The notes: generated by a model from the sequence alone, not told the origin. Shown: positions 7,817-17,841, counted from the stretch's first letter. The stretch: 64,000 nucleotides of DNA from an uncultured Cellulophaga sp. (GCA_947492955.1 CANLOV010000006.1:1-64000); one strand, 5' to 3'. Program-made: numbers and translations.

Positions 7817-10800
7817 TTAAAATATATAACGTAAACCAAATTGTGCCTGCCATCTAGATAATAAACTAGTATCAAAACCAAAGGTATCGGTTACTGTTTC
7901 ATCAAAATTATAGGTTGGTATATTTGTTGCTGGATCTACAGTAACAGATAATGGATTTACATTGTTTGGCACTTCTATAACTCCCCAATCCGAATTAATT
8001 AAGTTCCCTACATTTAAAACATCTATACTAAATTGTATGGTATGTGTTTTATCTCCTGCTACTTTAAAATTATAGTCTTGTAATATCTTTAAATCCCATT
8101 TTCCTCTCCATGGTGCTAATGCTCCATAACGTTCCATATAATTACCTCTATTTTTACTTAAATAATCATCTTGTTCTATATATGCTTCAAAAGCTGCTGC
8201 ATCGCCTGCATCTACAAATTGCATTTGCTGAACTTCTGAACTCTTAGGAATATATAATAAATCGTTATTTTGGAAAGAAGTATCTCCATTAATATTCCCT
8301 GCATAAGTATAGTTAAATCTGCCTCCTTTTGCATATTCGAAAAATGTAGAAATTGTAGTAGCCCATTTATCACCACCATACTTAAATTGCTTAGAGCCTA
8401 CACCTATAAAACGATGTGTATCTCCGTATTTAGAAAAGGCTAACACATCATTATTTGCATCCCCTAAGTTAGGATTAAAATCAAAAGCATCTCCTGTAAT
8501 TTCTGCTTCAATAGAGTTTACATCTTTTGCATTTAAATAACTATACGCAAAACTTGTATATAAACCTCCTTTAAATGTTTTTTGCAATTTTAAAGAAGTA
8601 TTCCATATTCTACCTTTATCAGAATTTGTAAATACATAAGCACTGGTTCCTCCTCCAAAAGCATCTGTAGCTCTATCTGCTGCTGTATACACAGGCCTAT
8701 TATCGCCTGGCGCATTTAATGTTGCCGATGGTGCATCTAAAGCCCAGTTTTGTACATGTGCTGCATTTAAATCTTTGGTATAAGATACATCTGCTGTTAA
8801 AATAATTCCATTTTCAAAACGATGATCTACTCCTACATTTGTACGCCATACTTGTGGCCACTTAAAATCTGGATCTACTGCTTGATAAAAGAAAAAGTCT
8901 ACTCCCTGTACTTGGTTTCCTAACCATACAAATGGAAGCTTTCCTGTAAATACTCCTGTTCCTCCTCTTAATTGTGTTTTACTTTGTCCGTTTACATCCC
9001 AATTAAAACCTACTCTTGGAGATACTAACCAATTATTACTTGGTAGCAATTCAGAATCTATTGTTGTACTCTCTCCTGTATTTGGATTAACATACACATT
9101 ATCTGGCTGGTAGGTACCTTTACGCTCTATATTTTCGCGGATTTTATCTTTAGTATCAAAGTATAAAGGCTTATCAAAACGAATTCCATACGTTAACTTA
9201 AAATCATCATTAACACTCCACTCATCTTGCACATAAAAAGAAAGTTGACCTACATTTGTTTCTGCTAAAGACCAAGCACCAGGTGTACCATCCTCTACTT
9301 GGTTATTTGCATTAAAAGTAGCTTGCGCATTTGTAAAAGCATCTGCATAATTATTAGCATCAAAATCTGCAATATCTACATTTCCAAAAAGATCAAATCC
9401 ATACGAGGTTAAATTAAATGAGTTATCGAACTGAAATTTTTCAAAAGCAAACCCTACTGTATATGTGTGGTTCCCTTTAAAGAAGTTTAAATTGTTAGTT
9501 AACTGAAATACTTTTTGATCTAAACGATTGTGTACAGAAAAAGGCTCATGACCTGCAATAATATAATTAACATTATCCTTAGTTATATTAATAGATGGTG
9601 CTGGTGTAGAAAACGGATTTCTAAAATCATCAAAATGAGTATATCCAACCTGTAATTTATTTGTAGCTTCATCTGATAGTGTAGAGTTTAACTCTAACTG
9701 AAAAGATTGCAAGTTGTTATTTATTTCATAACCAGAGTTTTGAAACTGTAATGTTGTAAAACTAGGCCCTCTTTGCGTAATTGCTGTAGGATGCGCTGGT
9801 TTTTCTTTCGAAGAATTTAAAAAATTATAAATAAGTGCTAACCTATTATTATCGTTGATATTCCAATCTAATTTAAAAATACCTTTAGTAGACTCAGAAG
9901 CATGAGTAAAACCTTGATAGGCACCCGTATCATAACCTAAAGTTGCTAACGCAGATTGTACTGCTTGTAAATCTGTTTCTAAAACTCTAGACTCATTTAT
10001 AGCTCCAGAACCAGTATTTGGCACCCAACCATTAGTTCCTAAATCGTCTCTTTCATCTCTTTCAAAATTAGCAAAGAAAAATAGTTTATTCTTTATTATT
10101 GGCCCACCAATACTAATTCCATACTGACTCTGATTTAGCTTAGGTTTTGTAACATCTTCTCCTTTTATTTTCCCTCCTGTTAAACTCTCACTTCTGCTAA
10201 AACCATATACAGTACCATGAAACTCATTTGTTCCACTTTTTGTTACTGCATTTACAGAAGCTCCTGTAAATCCTGATTGCGTAACATCATAAGGTGCTAT
10301 AGAAACTTGTATTTGCTCTATCGCATCTAAAGAAATAGGTTGTGCTCCTGTTTGTCCTCCTGGTGTAGGAGAATCTAAACCGAACGGATTATTAAAAACC
10401 GCACCATCTAAAGAAAAGTTATTTAACTTACCATTACGACCACCAAAAGAACTATTAGCTCCTGCCGTTGGTTCTAATCTTGTAAAATCTTGCGCTGATC
10501 TAGATATTGTTGGTAATCTTGTAAGTTCTCTTCTACCTACACTTGTTTCTGCTCCTGTACGATCACTACCAAAAGTTCCTGTTCCTCTGTCTGAAACCAC
10601 AACAATTTCATCTAACACTTCGCTATCTGCTACAAGCTTTACATCTATATTTTGAGTATTACCTAAACTCAAAAATATATTACTTTTAGATTGCGCCTTA
10701 AAACCCACATAAGAAATCGTTACCTCATAAGGTCCGCCCACTCTTAAGTTTAAAAGGTTATATCTTCCGTCTTCATTTGTTATAGCTCCATACTTTGTTC

Positions 10801-10954
10801 CTGTTGGCGTATGAACAGCAAGGATATTTGCTCCTAACAAAGGTAAACTTTGATCATCTATAACCTTACCTCTAATATTAGAAGTTGTTACTTGCGCCAT
10901 TAATACTCCTCCAAAAAGTATAAAGCCCAAAGCAAATAAAAATTGTTTTTTCAT
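7817..10954 (-). CDS. Oar-like TonB-dependent outer membrane receptor
   Basis: A 1045-residue outer membrane protein of the Oar type. Residues 1-20 are a signal peptide ending MAQ. About 26-110 is a carboxypeptidase-regulatory-like domain (IRGKVIDDQSLPLLGANI), about 115-240 a plug domain, and the rest a large beta barrel ending in GLRYIF with a terminal phenylalanine. Oar-like receptors differ from SusC proteins in having no SusD partner, and none is present here. The substrate is unknown; in related bacteria such proteins have been tied to peptide or protein uptake. The gene stands alone, between a hairpin at 7758-7792 and another at 11013-11040. Confidence 0.9.
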   Translation of the reverse strand: MKKQFLFALGFILFGGVLMAQVTTSNIRGKVIDDQSLPLLGANILAVHTPTGTKYGAITNEDGRYNLLNLRVGGPYEVTISYVGFKAQSKSNIFLSLGNTQNIDVKLVADSEVLDEIVVVSDRGTGTFGSDRTGAETSVGRRELTRLPTISRSAQDFTRLEPTAGANSSFGGRNGKLNNFSLDGAVFNNPFGLDSPTPGGQTGAQPISLDAIEQIQVSIAPYDVTQSGFTGASVNAVTKSGTNEFHGTVYGFSRSESLTGGKIKGEDVTKPKLNQSQYGISIGGPIIKNKLFFFANFERDERDDLGTNGWVPNTGSGAINESRVLETDLQAVQSALATLGYDTGAYQGFTHASESTKGIFKLDWNINDNNRLALIYNFLNSSKEKPAHPTAITQRGPSFTTLQFQNSGYEINNNLQSFQLELNSTLSDEATNKLQVGYTHFDDFRNPFSTPAPSINITKDNVNYIIAGHEPFSVHNRLDQKVFQLTNNLNFFKGNHTYTVGFAFEKFQFDNSFNLTSYGFDLFGNVDIADFDANNYADAFTNAQATFNANNQVEDGTPGAWSLAETNVGQLSFYVQDEWSVNDDFKLTYGIRFDKPLYFDTKDKIRENIERKGTYQPDNVYVNPNTGESTTIDSELLPSNNWLVSPRVGFNWDVNGQSKTQLRGGTGVFTGKLPFVWLGNQVQGVDFFFYQAVDPDFKWPQVWRTNVGVDHRFENGIILTADVSYTKDLNAAHVQNWALDAPSATLNAPGDNRPVYTAADRATDAFGGGTSAYVFTNSDKGRIWNTSLKLQKTFKGGLYTSFAYSYLNAKDVNSIEAEITGDAFDFNPNLGDANNDVLAFSKYGDTHRFIGVGSKQFKYGGDKWATTISTFFEYAKGGRFNYTYAGNINGDTSFQNNDLLYIPKSSEVQQMQFVDAGDAAAFEAYIEQDDYLSKNRGNYMERYGALAPWRGKWDLKILQDYNFKVAGDKTHTIQFSIDVLNVGNLINSDWGVIEVPNNVNPLSVTVDPATNIPTYNFDETVTDTFGFDTSLLSRWQAQFGLRYIF

Positions 10955-11012
10955 CTGTTTTAATTCGTTTTAAGTTAATAATACATTAGTCCTATGTAAA
11001 AATAGGGCAAAA

Positions 11013-11040
11013 AAAAGACCGCATTCTTGCGGTCTTTTAT
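11013..11040. terminator. Terminator of the rpsF-rpsR-rplI operon
   Basis: AAAGACCGCA and TGCGGTCTTT form a strong stem with a four-base loop, flanked by an A-run and a T-rich tail, so it could work on both strands. It lies just after the rplI stop in the direction of transcription (minus). Confidence 0.88.
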
Positions 11041-11062
11041 AATTTATTAACTATTTGTTAAC

Positions 11063-11512
11063 TTATTTTTCTGCTATTACTTCAAAAGGGAAATCAATTA
11101 TTACCTCTCTGTGTAATCTTACTTTAGCATTGTAAGCTCCAACTCTTTTGATAGAACCACCCTGAATAGTAATGTACTTTTTTTCAACAGATTGTCCTGC
11201 TTTTTCTAAAGCTTCTGCTACATCTATATTAGTAACAGATCCAAATAATTTATTTGCAGCACCAGATTTAGCTTTAATCTTTATTTCTAATTGTTTTAAA
11301 GCTTCAGCTGTTTTTGTAGCTTCCTCAACTACTTTCTTTTCTTTATGCGCTTTTTGCTTTAAATTTTCTGCTAATACTTTTTTAGCTGATGAAGTAGCTA
11401 ATTGAGCTGCTCCTGTAGGAATAAGAAAGTTTCTTCCGTAACCGTTTTTTACGTTAACGATATCATCTTTAAATCCTAAGTTCTGTACGTCTTGTTTTAA
11501 TATAAGTTCCAT
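11063..11512 (-). CDS. rplI: 50S ribosomal protein L9
   Basis: A 149-residue ribosomal protein that binds 23S rRNA and helps keep the reading frame. It begins MELILKQDVQNLGFKDD and contains the family signature GYGRNFLIPTGAA near residue 24, followed by the long connecting helix rich in lysine and alanine and the C-terminal domain. The length is normal. It is the last gene of rpsF-rpsR-rplI, 14 bases after rpsR, and is followed by a strong terminator. Confidence 0.98.
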   Translation of the reverse strand: MELILKQDVQNLGFKDDIVNVKNGYGRNFLIPTGAAQLATSSAKKVLAENLKQKAHKEKKVVEEATKTAEALKQLEIKIKAKSGAANKLFGSVTNIDVAEALEKAGQSVEKKYITIQGGSIKRVGAYNAKVRLHREVIIDFPFEVIAEK

Positions 11513-11526
11513 AAATCAGCTTCTTT

Positions 11527-11823
11527 TTATTTTAATAAATCAGCTACATATGGCATTAAAGCCAAATGACGAGCTCTTTTAACAGCCGTAGCTACTTTTC
11601 TTTGATACTTTAAAGAAGTTCCTGTTAATCTTCTTGGAAGTAATTTACCTTGCTCATTCACAAGTTTAAGTAAGAAATCTGGATCTTTATAATCTACATA
11701 TTTAATTCCAGATTTTTTAAATCTACAATATTTCTTTTGCTTGTTGGTATCTATGTTTAATGGAGTTAAATATCTAATTTCTCCATCTTTTTTACCTTTT
11801 GCTTGTTGTTCTATAGATGACAT
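11527..11823 (-). CDS. rpsR: 30S ribosomal protein S18
   Basis: A 98-residue S18 protein, which pairs with S6 on the platform of the 30S subunit. It shows the family core [21 protein letters not shown] followed by [34 protein letters not shown]. It lies 5 bases after rpsF and 14 before rplI, in the conserved operon order. Confidence 0.98.
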   Translation of the reverse strand: MSSIEQQAKGKKDGEIRYLTPLNIDTNKQKKYCRFKKSGIKYVDYKDPDFLLKLVNEQGKLLPRRLTGTSLKYQRKVATAVKRARHLALMPYVADLLK

Positions 11824-11828
11824 AATCC

Positions 11829-12167
11829 TTAAGCTTTAGTTTTTAATTTTGTTCTTCTTCTTTCTGCCCATGAGATAGCGTGCTTATCTAACTTTACAGT
11901 TAAGAAACGCATAATACGCTCGTCTCTTCTAAACTCTAACTCGTAAGGAGTTATAGCTTGTCCATCCACAGTAAATTCAAACAAATGGTAAAAACCACTT
12001 TTCTTGTGTTGAATAGGATATGCTAATTTTTTTAGTCCCCAATTTTCTTTTGAGACCATTTTGGCACCTTTGTTGATTAAGAAATCTTCAAACTTCTTAA
12101 CTGTTTCCTCTATCTGAGTATCAGATAGAACGGGATTCAAAATGAAAACAGTTTCGTAATGATTCAT
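11829..12167 (-). CDS. rpsF: 30S ribosomal protein S6
   Basis: A 112-residue S6 protein that forms a pair with S18 on the small subunit. The core [16 protein letters not shown], the [13 protein letters not shown] segment and [16 protein letters not shown] are typical. The open frame extends upstream to 12218, but the ATG at 12167 is chosen: homologues start with this MNHYET sequence, and a strong promoter (12190-12220) overlaps the extra upstream codons, so these are not transcribed. First gene of the rpsF-rpsR-rplI operon. Confidence 0.97.
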   Translation of the reverse strand: MNHYETVFILNPVLSDTQIEETVKKFEDFLINKGAKMVSKENWGLKKLAYPIQHKKSGFYHLFEFTVDGQAITPYELEFRRDERIMRFLTVKLDKHAISWAERRRTKLKTKA

Positions 12168-12189
12168 ATGATTAAATTTTTTAAGTCCG

Positions 12190-12220
12190 CAAAGGTAATA
12201 ATATTTATGACTAATCACAA
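12190..12220 (-). promoter_or_regulatory. Promoter of the rpsF operon
   Basis: Minus-strand TTG (12218-12220), 20 bases, TACCTTTG (12190-12197). It matches the Bacteroidetes consensus and places the start of transcription about 16 bases before the rpsF ATG. Confidence 0.8.
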
Positions 12221-12340
12221 GAAAATAAAAAAATGTTCGTTATATAAACAACAAGTTATTAACAAATAAACCTTAACCTAACATTTAAATCATGCAAAAT
12301 GCCAATTACACAACAGATTATGCCATGTTTACATCTTTTG

Positions 12341-12371
12341 TTGCACTTAATCGGGTTTTTTCGGTAATTTG
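12341..12371 (+). promoter_or_regulatory. Possible promoter of the LytTR regulator gene
   Basis: Plus-strand TTG (12341-12343), 20 bases, then GTAATTTG (12364-12371). The -7 box keeps TTTG but not the leading TA. It is 35 bases before the ATG at 12406. Confidence 0.4.
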
Positions 12372-12405
12372 CATTATGATTTAACCCCACAAATCTAAAC
12401 CTTTT

Positions 12406-13098
12406 ATGAAACTAAGAAGTATTATTGTAGACGATTCATCTATGCAGCGTATGGCAGTTGCTAAGTTGGTGAACAATCATCCTAATTTAGCCTTAATTGC
12501 TGAATACAGCAATGCCATTGAAGCTAAGAATGGTATAAAAAACAACGAAGTAGATATAATCTTCTTAGATGTTGAGATGCCAATTATCAATGGATTTGAT
12601 TTACTTGAGTCTTTGGAAAACCCACCACAAGTAATATTAATTACAGGAAAGCCAGATTATGCTTTAAAAGCATTTGATTACGATGTTACCGATTATTTAC
12701 ACAAACCTATTACAATGTCTCGTTTTGATGCCTCTGTAAAGAGAGCGGTTAGCAAATACGAACAAGCACATAGAGTTAACGAGGACGAAGAACATATTTT
12801 CGTAAAAAGTAATCTTAAAAAGAGAAAAGTTATCCTTAATGATATTAAATGGATTGAAGCTCTTGGAGATTATATAAAATTAGTTACAGATGAAGCTAAT
12901 ATCGTTATACTTTCTACTATGAAATCTTTTGAAAAAGAATTACCAGAAGATAAGTTCCTTAGAATTCATAAATCATATATTGTGAATTTAGAAAAGGTAG
13001 AAAAATTCAATAGTAAAAACGTTGAAGTTAGTGGGAGACAAATACCTTTAAGTAGAAATAAAAAAGCCGAATTAGCCGAAGCTCTTAGCAACGTATAA
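12406..13098 (+). CDS. LytTR response regulator (no adjacent kinase)
   Basis: A 230-residue two-component regulator. Residues 1-120 are a receiver domain with acidic D9-D10, phospho-acceptor D55 in IIFLDVEMP and the conserved lysine in DYLHKPI. Residues ~130-228 form a LytTR DNA-binding domain ending LRIHKSYIVNLEKVEKF and IPLSRNKKAELAEAL. This class is normally phosphorylated by a LytS/YehU-type kinase, but none is adjacent: the neighbours are the rpsF operon (divergent) and priA (convergent, 10 bases apart). Its partner must be elsewhere, possibly the kinase at 25331, though that one has its own regulator. Confidence 0.92.
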   Translation: MKLRSIIVDDSSMQRMAVAKLVNNHPNLALIAEYSNAIEAKNGIKNNEVDIIFLDVEMPIINGFDLLESLENPPQVILITGKPDYALKAFDYDVTDYLHKPITMSRFDASVKRAVSKYEQAHRVNEDEEHIFVKSNLKKRKVILNDIKWIEALGDYIKLVTDEANIVILSTMKSFEKELPEDKFLRIHKSYIVNLEKVEKFNSKNVEVSGRQIPLSRNKKAELAEALSNV

Positions 13099-13108
13099 TT
13101 AAACAAAA

Positions 13109-15565
13109 TTATATATAATCTACATTGTAGATTACACGCACTCCTTTGTAGTGAGAAATAGTATTAAAAGATTTTTCTATTCTTTTAATACTATTTTTAG
13201 TTTTAAGAAGATGCTGCTGCTTAGGTATCTTTACAATTATATTACGAATGTACTGGTTGCGAACTCTTGCCACAGGAGGCTGCTCTGGTCCTAATACATT
13301 TTCTCCAAATACATTTTTTAACGATTTAGCAAACCAAAAAGACGCTTCGTTTATTTTATTATAATCTTTATGCTTAAAGGTTATTTTAACAATTCTATTA
13401 GCTGGCGGATATTTATATTGCTCGCGGTCATAAATTTGCTCCTTAAACATAGTAGCAAAATCACCGGTAGATACTTGCTTTAAAATTTGATGATACGGAT
13501 TAAAACTCTGTATTAAAACTTTTCCTCTTTTATTAGTTCTACCCGCTCTACCTGCCACTTGTGTTAAAAGTTGAAAAGTTTTTTCATGCGCTCTAAAATC
13601 TGGAAAATTAAGTAAGGTATCAGCATTCATTACCCCAACTAAACTTACATTTCTAAAATCTAAACCTTTAGTTAGCATTTGCGTTCCCACCAAAATATCT
13701 AATTCTTGTTTTTCAAAAGCATTTATTAATTTTTCATAACCATATTTCCCTCGTGTTGTATCTAAATCCATACGTCCAATATTATTATCAGGAAATAATT
13801 CATTTAATTCTTTTTCTATCTGTTCTGTTCCAAAACCCTTAGTATCTAATGTAGCATTACCACAAGCCAAACAACTTTGCTGTATTGCCATCTGATAGCT
13901 ACAATAGTGACATCTTAATTTCTTTCTATGTTCGTGATAGGTTAAACTTACGTCGCAATTAGGGCATTGTGTTACATGCCCACAAGTAGTGCACTCCACA
14001 ATAGGAGCATATCCTCTCCTGTTTTGAAACAAAATAACTTGTTCTCCAATACTTAAGGCCTCTCTAATTTCTTCTAACAAACGTTCAGAAAAATGCCCTT
14101 GCATTCTCTTTTTACGATGTTGTTCTTTTATATCTACCAACTCAATCGTTGGCATTAAAACATTTCCGTACCTTCTTTTAATACTAGCATACCCATACTT
14201 TCCTATTTTAACATTATAAAAACTCTCTACACTTGGTGTTGCCGAACCTAAAAGAATATTACTTTTATGAAGGTTAGCTAAAACAATAGCAGCATCTCTT
14301 GCATGGTATCTTGGTGCAGGATCATACTGTTTAAAAGAGCTCTCGTGCTCTTCGTCTACTATAATTAATCCTAAATTAGAAAATGGCAAAAACAAAGAAG
14401 ACCTTGCTCCTATAACAATTTGCGCTTTTAATTTATTACTTAATACATTATTCCAAACCTCTACTCGTTCCTGAATACTATATTTTGAATGATATACCGC
14501 TACTTGTTCTCCAAAATAATCTTGTAAGCGTACAATTAACTGCGTTGTTAATGCAATTTCTGGAAGTAAATACAACGCTTGCTTTCCTGTTTTTATAACA
14601 TCTGCTATTAGCTTTACATACACCTCTGTTTTACCAGAGGAAGTAACTCCATGTAATAAGGTGGTTTTATTTTCTTTAAAGTTTTCTTTTATAGCTTTAA
14701 ACGCTTCTTCTTGGTAGGTATTAAGTGGCTTTACTGCTATATTCTCTTTATCACAATTATAAATAACTCTATCTGTTCTTACATGTTTTTCTTCTAAAAC
14801 ATTCTTATCTATTAGTGTTTTTATAACTGCGCTAGAGCTTTCACTTTCTTTAATTAAAACAGATACTTTTACAGATTCTTTAGTTACCGCCTGTAATTGA
14901 AAAAGTGATAAAATAACTTTTCGTTGTTTTGGAGCCCTATTTAAAGTATCTAACAAGTTTTTTAATTCTTCTTCTGATTGATATGCTTTTCCTAATTGTA
15001 CATATCTTTCCATTTTAGGCTTATACCGCTCATATACCTCCTCTTTTAAAGAAATAATGTTTTTTTTAAGCAACCTATTTAATACTGGTAATGTATTTTT
15101 TTTATCTAGTATAGCACTTATTTCTTGTACTCTTAATATAGATTGATGCTGTAAAGCTTCGAATACTAAAAATTCATCATCTTTTAAATTAACATCATCT
15201 ACAGTAGTATCTTCATTCTTTAAAATTAGTGTTTCGCTTTCTAGTAAAAAAGCACCAGGAACAGCCCCTCTAAAAACCTCTCCTATTGTACACATATAGT
15301 ATTCTGCTATCCAAAGCCACAATTGTAACTGAACTGCATTTACAATAGGTTCTTCATCTATAATTTGATGAATTTCTTTAGCCTCATAAACTGTTGGTGG
15401 GGTATTGTGTATTTCGTATACTAATGCAGTATATATCTTAGTTTTTCCAAAAGGAACAGCAATACGCATTCCTTGTTTTAAAAACTGTGCCTCTTGCTCA
15501 GAAATACTATATGTAAATAGTTTTTCTAATGGAATTGGTAAAATTACATTTACAAAATACTGCAT
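13109..15565 (-). CDS. priA: Primosomal protein N' (PriA helicase)
   Basis: An 818-residue replication-restart helicase that reloads the replisome at stalled forks. The N-terminal 3'-DNA-binding domain is followed by Walker A GVTSSGKT (306-313), a DEEH Walker B (404-407), and a zinc-binding insertion with paired cysteines (CTTCGHVTQCPNC, then CHYC and CLAC, about 505-560). The helicase C domain includes GTQMLTKGLDF and QVAGRAGR. Length and motifs are complete. A strong promoter sits inside the 3' end of the preceding DUF2147 gene; its -7 box ends only five bases before the ATG, so the message may be leaderless. Confidence 0.96.
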   Translation of the reverse strand: MQYFVNVILPIPLEKLFTYSISEQEAQFLKQGMRIAVPFGKTKIYTALVYEIHNTPPTVYEAKEIHQIIDEEPIVNAVQLQLWLWIAEYYMCTIGEVFRGAVPGAFLLESETLILKNEDTTVDDVNLKDDEFLVFEALQHQSILRVQEISAILDKKNTLPVLNRLLKKNIISLKEEVYERYKPKMERYVQLGKAYQSEEELKNLLDTLNRAPKQRKVILSLFQLQAVTKESVKVSVLIKESESSSAVIKTLIDKNVLEEKHVRTDRVIYNCDKENIAVKPLNTYQEEAFKAIKENFKENKTTLLHGVTSSGKTEVYVKLIADVIKTGKQALYLLPEIALTTQLIVRLQDYFGEQVAVYHSKYSIQERVEVWNNVLSNKLKAQIVIGARSSLFLPFSNLGLIIVDEEHESSFKQYDPAPRYHARDAAIVLANLHKSNILLGSATPSVESFYNVKIGKYGYASIKRRYGNVLMPTIELVDIKEQHRKKRMQGHFSERLLEEIREALSIGEQVILFQNRRGYAPIVECTTCGHVTQCPNCDVSLTYHEHRKKLRCHYCSYQMAIQQSCLACGNATLDTKGFGTEQIEKELNELFPDNNIGRMDLDTTRGKYGYEKLINAFEKQELDILVGTQMLTKGLDFRNVSLVGVMNADTLLNFPDFRAHEKTFQLLTQVAGRAGRTNKRGKVLIQSFNPYHQILKQVSTGDFATMFKEQIYDREQYKYPPANRIVKITFKHKDYNKINEASFWFAKSLKNVFGENVLGPEQPPVARVRNQYIRNIIVKIPKQQHLLKTKNSIKRIEKSFNTISHYKGVRVIYNVDYI

Positions 15566-15569
15566 ACCT

Positions 15570-15600
15570 CAAAGGTAATTACTCTTGCACTTTAACCCAA
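15570..15600 (-). promoter_or_regulatory. Promoter of priA
   Basis: Minus-strand TTG (15598-15600), 20 bases, TACCTTTG (15570-15577). Both boxes match the consensus. The start codon begins five bases after the final G. The promoter overlaps the last codons of the DUF2147 gene. Confidence 0.7.
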
Positions 15601-16019
15601 GTTTGGGTTCTATATAAAAATGCTAAATACCCCCTTACATACAACTCATTAGAATTATCTGGATTTAACCATATTTTACATCTAAAAGTCATGGCTTGTT
15701 GTGGATCAAAAAGTGTTTTTCCTGTATAAATACCCTTCTTAGCTTTTTGCAAATTTTCAATGATAGTCATCCCTAAAATAGGCTTATCCTTTCTTTCCCC
15801 TTTACACTTTACACACTTAGCATTTTCCTTTCCTTCTTCTAAGATTTTAACTACTTTACCAAATATAGCTCCATCTTGTTCGTAGATATTAATAATAGCT
15901 TTTTCTACTCCATTTCTATCATCAATTGTTTTCCATTTTCCTAAAATCTCTTGCCCATAAGAAAGGTTAACACAAAGTAAAAATATGTAAATTAAAATCT
16001 GCTTATTCGTTTTCAACAT
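15579..16019 (-). CDS. DUF2147 domain secreted protein
   Basis: A 146-residue exported protein. Residues 1-22 are a signal peptide ending SYGQ; the rest is a DUF2147 domain, a small beta-barrel-like fold seen in many proteobacterial and Bacteroidetes secreted proteins. Signatures are GKWKTIDD near the N terminus, AKCVKCKG (a CxxC pair) and a terminal YRTQTWVKV. The function is unknown. It overlaps the upstream YihY gene by 17 bases, so it is likely translated from the nadC-yihY message. Confidence 0.85.
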   Translation of the reverse strand: MLKTNKQILIYIFLLCVNLSYGQEILGKWKTIDDRNGVEKAIINIYEQDGAIFGKVVKILEEGKENAKCVKCKGERKDKPILGMTIIENLQKAKKGIYTGKTLFDPQQAMTFRCKIWLNPDNSNELYVRGYLAFLYRTQTWVKVQE

Positions 16020-16983
16020 TCGGGGTATATTTTTTTCTAAGGGAATTTAATGTAGCGTTTAGCTCAAACCCTAACAGCAATATATTAGAATTTAACCAGA
16101 TATACACCATTAAAATTAATAAACCTCCTAAAGCCCCATATAATTCGTTATATCTAGCAAATTTCTCCACATAAACTCCAAATAAATAAGAAGTTAAAAC
16201 AAACAATAAAGTTGTCATTGCTGCACCTGCCGAGAAAAATTTTGCTTTTTTACCTTCTGCTGTTCCAAAATAATACAAGATTGCAGTTGTTAAATAAGAC
16301 AATAGAATAAAGAATAATATTTTTCCTAGTCTTACTCCTAACATATCATTCTCTTCTATTGCATAACCTCTTGTTTTAGCAGCCAACTCACTTAAGTACT
16401 CTATAATATAAAACTCAAAATAAACAAAACCTACTGCTCCTGCTATTAATAATATTGATAACAATAAGCTTACTAGAAATGCATAAATATATTGCCGAAT
16501 AAAATTACGTGTAAGGTTTACATGAAAAGAGTTTTCGAAGCCTGCAAAAATAGCATTTACGCCGTTTGCTACTAAGAATATTGATATTAAAAAAGAAGAC
16601 GAAAGCAATCCCCCTCTTTTTTGATTTTTTATTTGCTGGTATATTTCTCCAAAATAGTCTCCCGTGGCTGTTGGCAAAAACGATTCTAAGAATAATAAAA
16701 ATTGAGCATCAAAATTCTCATTCCCTACACTAACATAAGGTATTAAAAATGGCACTAAGGTTACCATAAATATTAATAGAGGAAATAATGCCATAAAGAG
16801 ACTAAAAGCAATAGAACTTGCCCTACTAGACACTGTCCCTTTAATAATCCCTAATAAGTACATTTCTATTAAGTCATAAAAAGATAAGCCCTCGAAAGTA
16901 GCTAGTTTAATTTTTTTTAATAACCGAACTAGCCAATTTATTACAGGAATCTTATCTAATTTTTCCTCTACCTCTATCGACAT
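16003..16983 (-). CDS. YihY/BrkB family membrane protein
   Basis: A 326-residue inner membrane protein with about six transmembrane helices, once wrongly called ribonuclease BN. Family marks are the helix with FSLFMALFPLLIFM (about 63-76), a middle region with GVNAIFAGFENSFHV, and the C-terminal LYGALGGLLILMVYIWLNS. The function is unproven; transport or envelope roles have been suggested. The start codon immediately follows the nadC stop (TAA ATG), and the 3' end overlaps DUF2147 by 17 bases, so the three genes form an operon. Confidence 0.9.
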   Translation of the reverse strand: MSIEVEEKLDKIPVINWLVRLLKKIKLATFEGLSFYDLIEMYLLGIIKGTVSSRASSIAFSLFMALFPLLIFMVTLVPFLIPYVSVGNENFDAQFLLFLESFLPTATGDYFGEIYQQIKNQKRGGLLSSSFLISIFLVANGVNAIFAGFENSFHVNLTRNFIRQYIYAFLVSLLLSILLIAGAVGFVYFEFYIIEYLSELAAKTRGYAIEENDMLGVRLGKILFFILLSYLTTAILYYFGTAEGKKAKFFSAGAAMTTLLFVLTSYLFGVYVEKFARYNELYGALGGLLILMVYIWLNSNILLLGFELNATLNSLRKKYTPNVENE

Positions 16984-17841
16984 TTATAGCGCTTTAAGAC
17001 TTAAATCCATATTATACACTGAATGTGTAAGCGCACCAGATGAAATATAATTTACACCACATTCGGCATAATCTCTAATAGTTTCTTCATTAATTCCTCC
17101 TGAGGATTCTGTTAAGCAAGAGGTTCCAATAATTTCTACTGCCTTTCTAGTATCTTCGTAATTAAAATTATCTAATAAAATACGATACACACCACCAGCT
17201 GCCAGAATATTTTTTACTTCTGTTAAATCCCTAGCTTCAACAATAATTTTTAAATCCCTATTAGTATCTTTTAAATACTGCTTTGTTTTTTCTATTGCTT
17301 TTCCTAATCCCCCAGCAAAATCAATATGATTATCTTTTAGCATAATCATATCATACAATGCAAATCTATGGTTTTCTCCTCCTCCAATTTTCACTGCCCA
17401 TTTCTCTAAAGCTCTTATCCCAGGAGTTGTTTTTCTTGTATCTAATATTTTAGTCCCCGTCCCTTCTAAAAGATTAACAAAGTACTTAGTCTTTGTAGCT
17501 ATGGCACTCATTCTTTGCATTGCATTTAAAACTAAACGTTCTGCTTTTAAAATACTTTGAGAGCTTCCTGAAACATGAAAAGCAATATCTCCATATTTCA
17601 CAGGTTTTCCGTCTTCTATAAACGTTTCTATTTGCAAATCTTTATCAACATACTTAAAAACCTGCTTTGCAAATGATATCCCTGCAATAACACCTTCATC
17701 TTTTACTAAAAGTTTTGCTTTCCCAGTTGCCGTATCTGGTATACATGCTAATGAACTATGATCACCATCTCCTACATCTTCTCGTATGGCATTACTAATA
17801 ATTAAATCTATTTCTTTTTTAAATTGTGCTTCTGTAATCAT
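16984..17841 (-). CDS. nadC: Nicotinate-nucleotide pyrophosphorylase (carboxylating)
   Basis: A 285-residue quinolinate phosphoribosyltransferase. It converts quinolinate and phosphoribosyl pyrophosphate to nicotinate mononucleotide in NAD synthesis. Conserved segments are EDVGDGDHSS near the N terminus, RKTTPGIRALEKWAV with the following GGGENHR, MLKDNHI, and EARDLTEV and SSGGINEET in the barrel. Length is normal. The two genes after it (YihY and DUF2147) have no known link to NAD. Two inverted repeats upstream (17854-17866 and 17893-17908) could bind a regulator. Confidence 0.96.
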   Translation of the reverse strand: MITEAQFKKEIDLIISNAIREDVGDGDHSSLACIPDTATGKAKLLVKDEGVIAGISFAKQVFKYVDKDLQIETFIEDGKPVKYGDIAFHVSGSSQSILKAERLVLNAMQRMSAIATKTKYFVNLLEGTGTKILDTRKTTPGIRALEKWAVKIGGGENHRFALYDMIMLKDNHIDFAGGLGKAIEKTKQYLKDTNRDLKIIVEARDLTEVKNILAAGGVYRILLDNFNYEDTRKAVEIIGTSCLTESSGGINEETIRDYAECGVNYISSGALTHSVYNMDLSLKAL

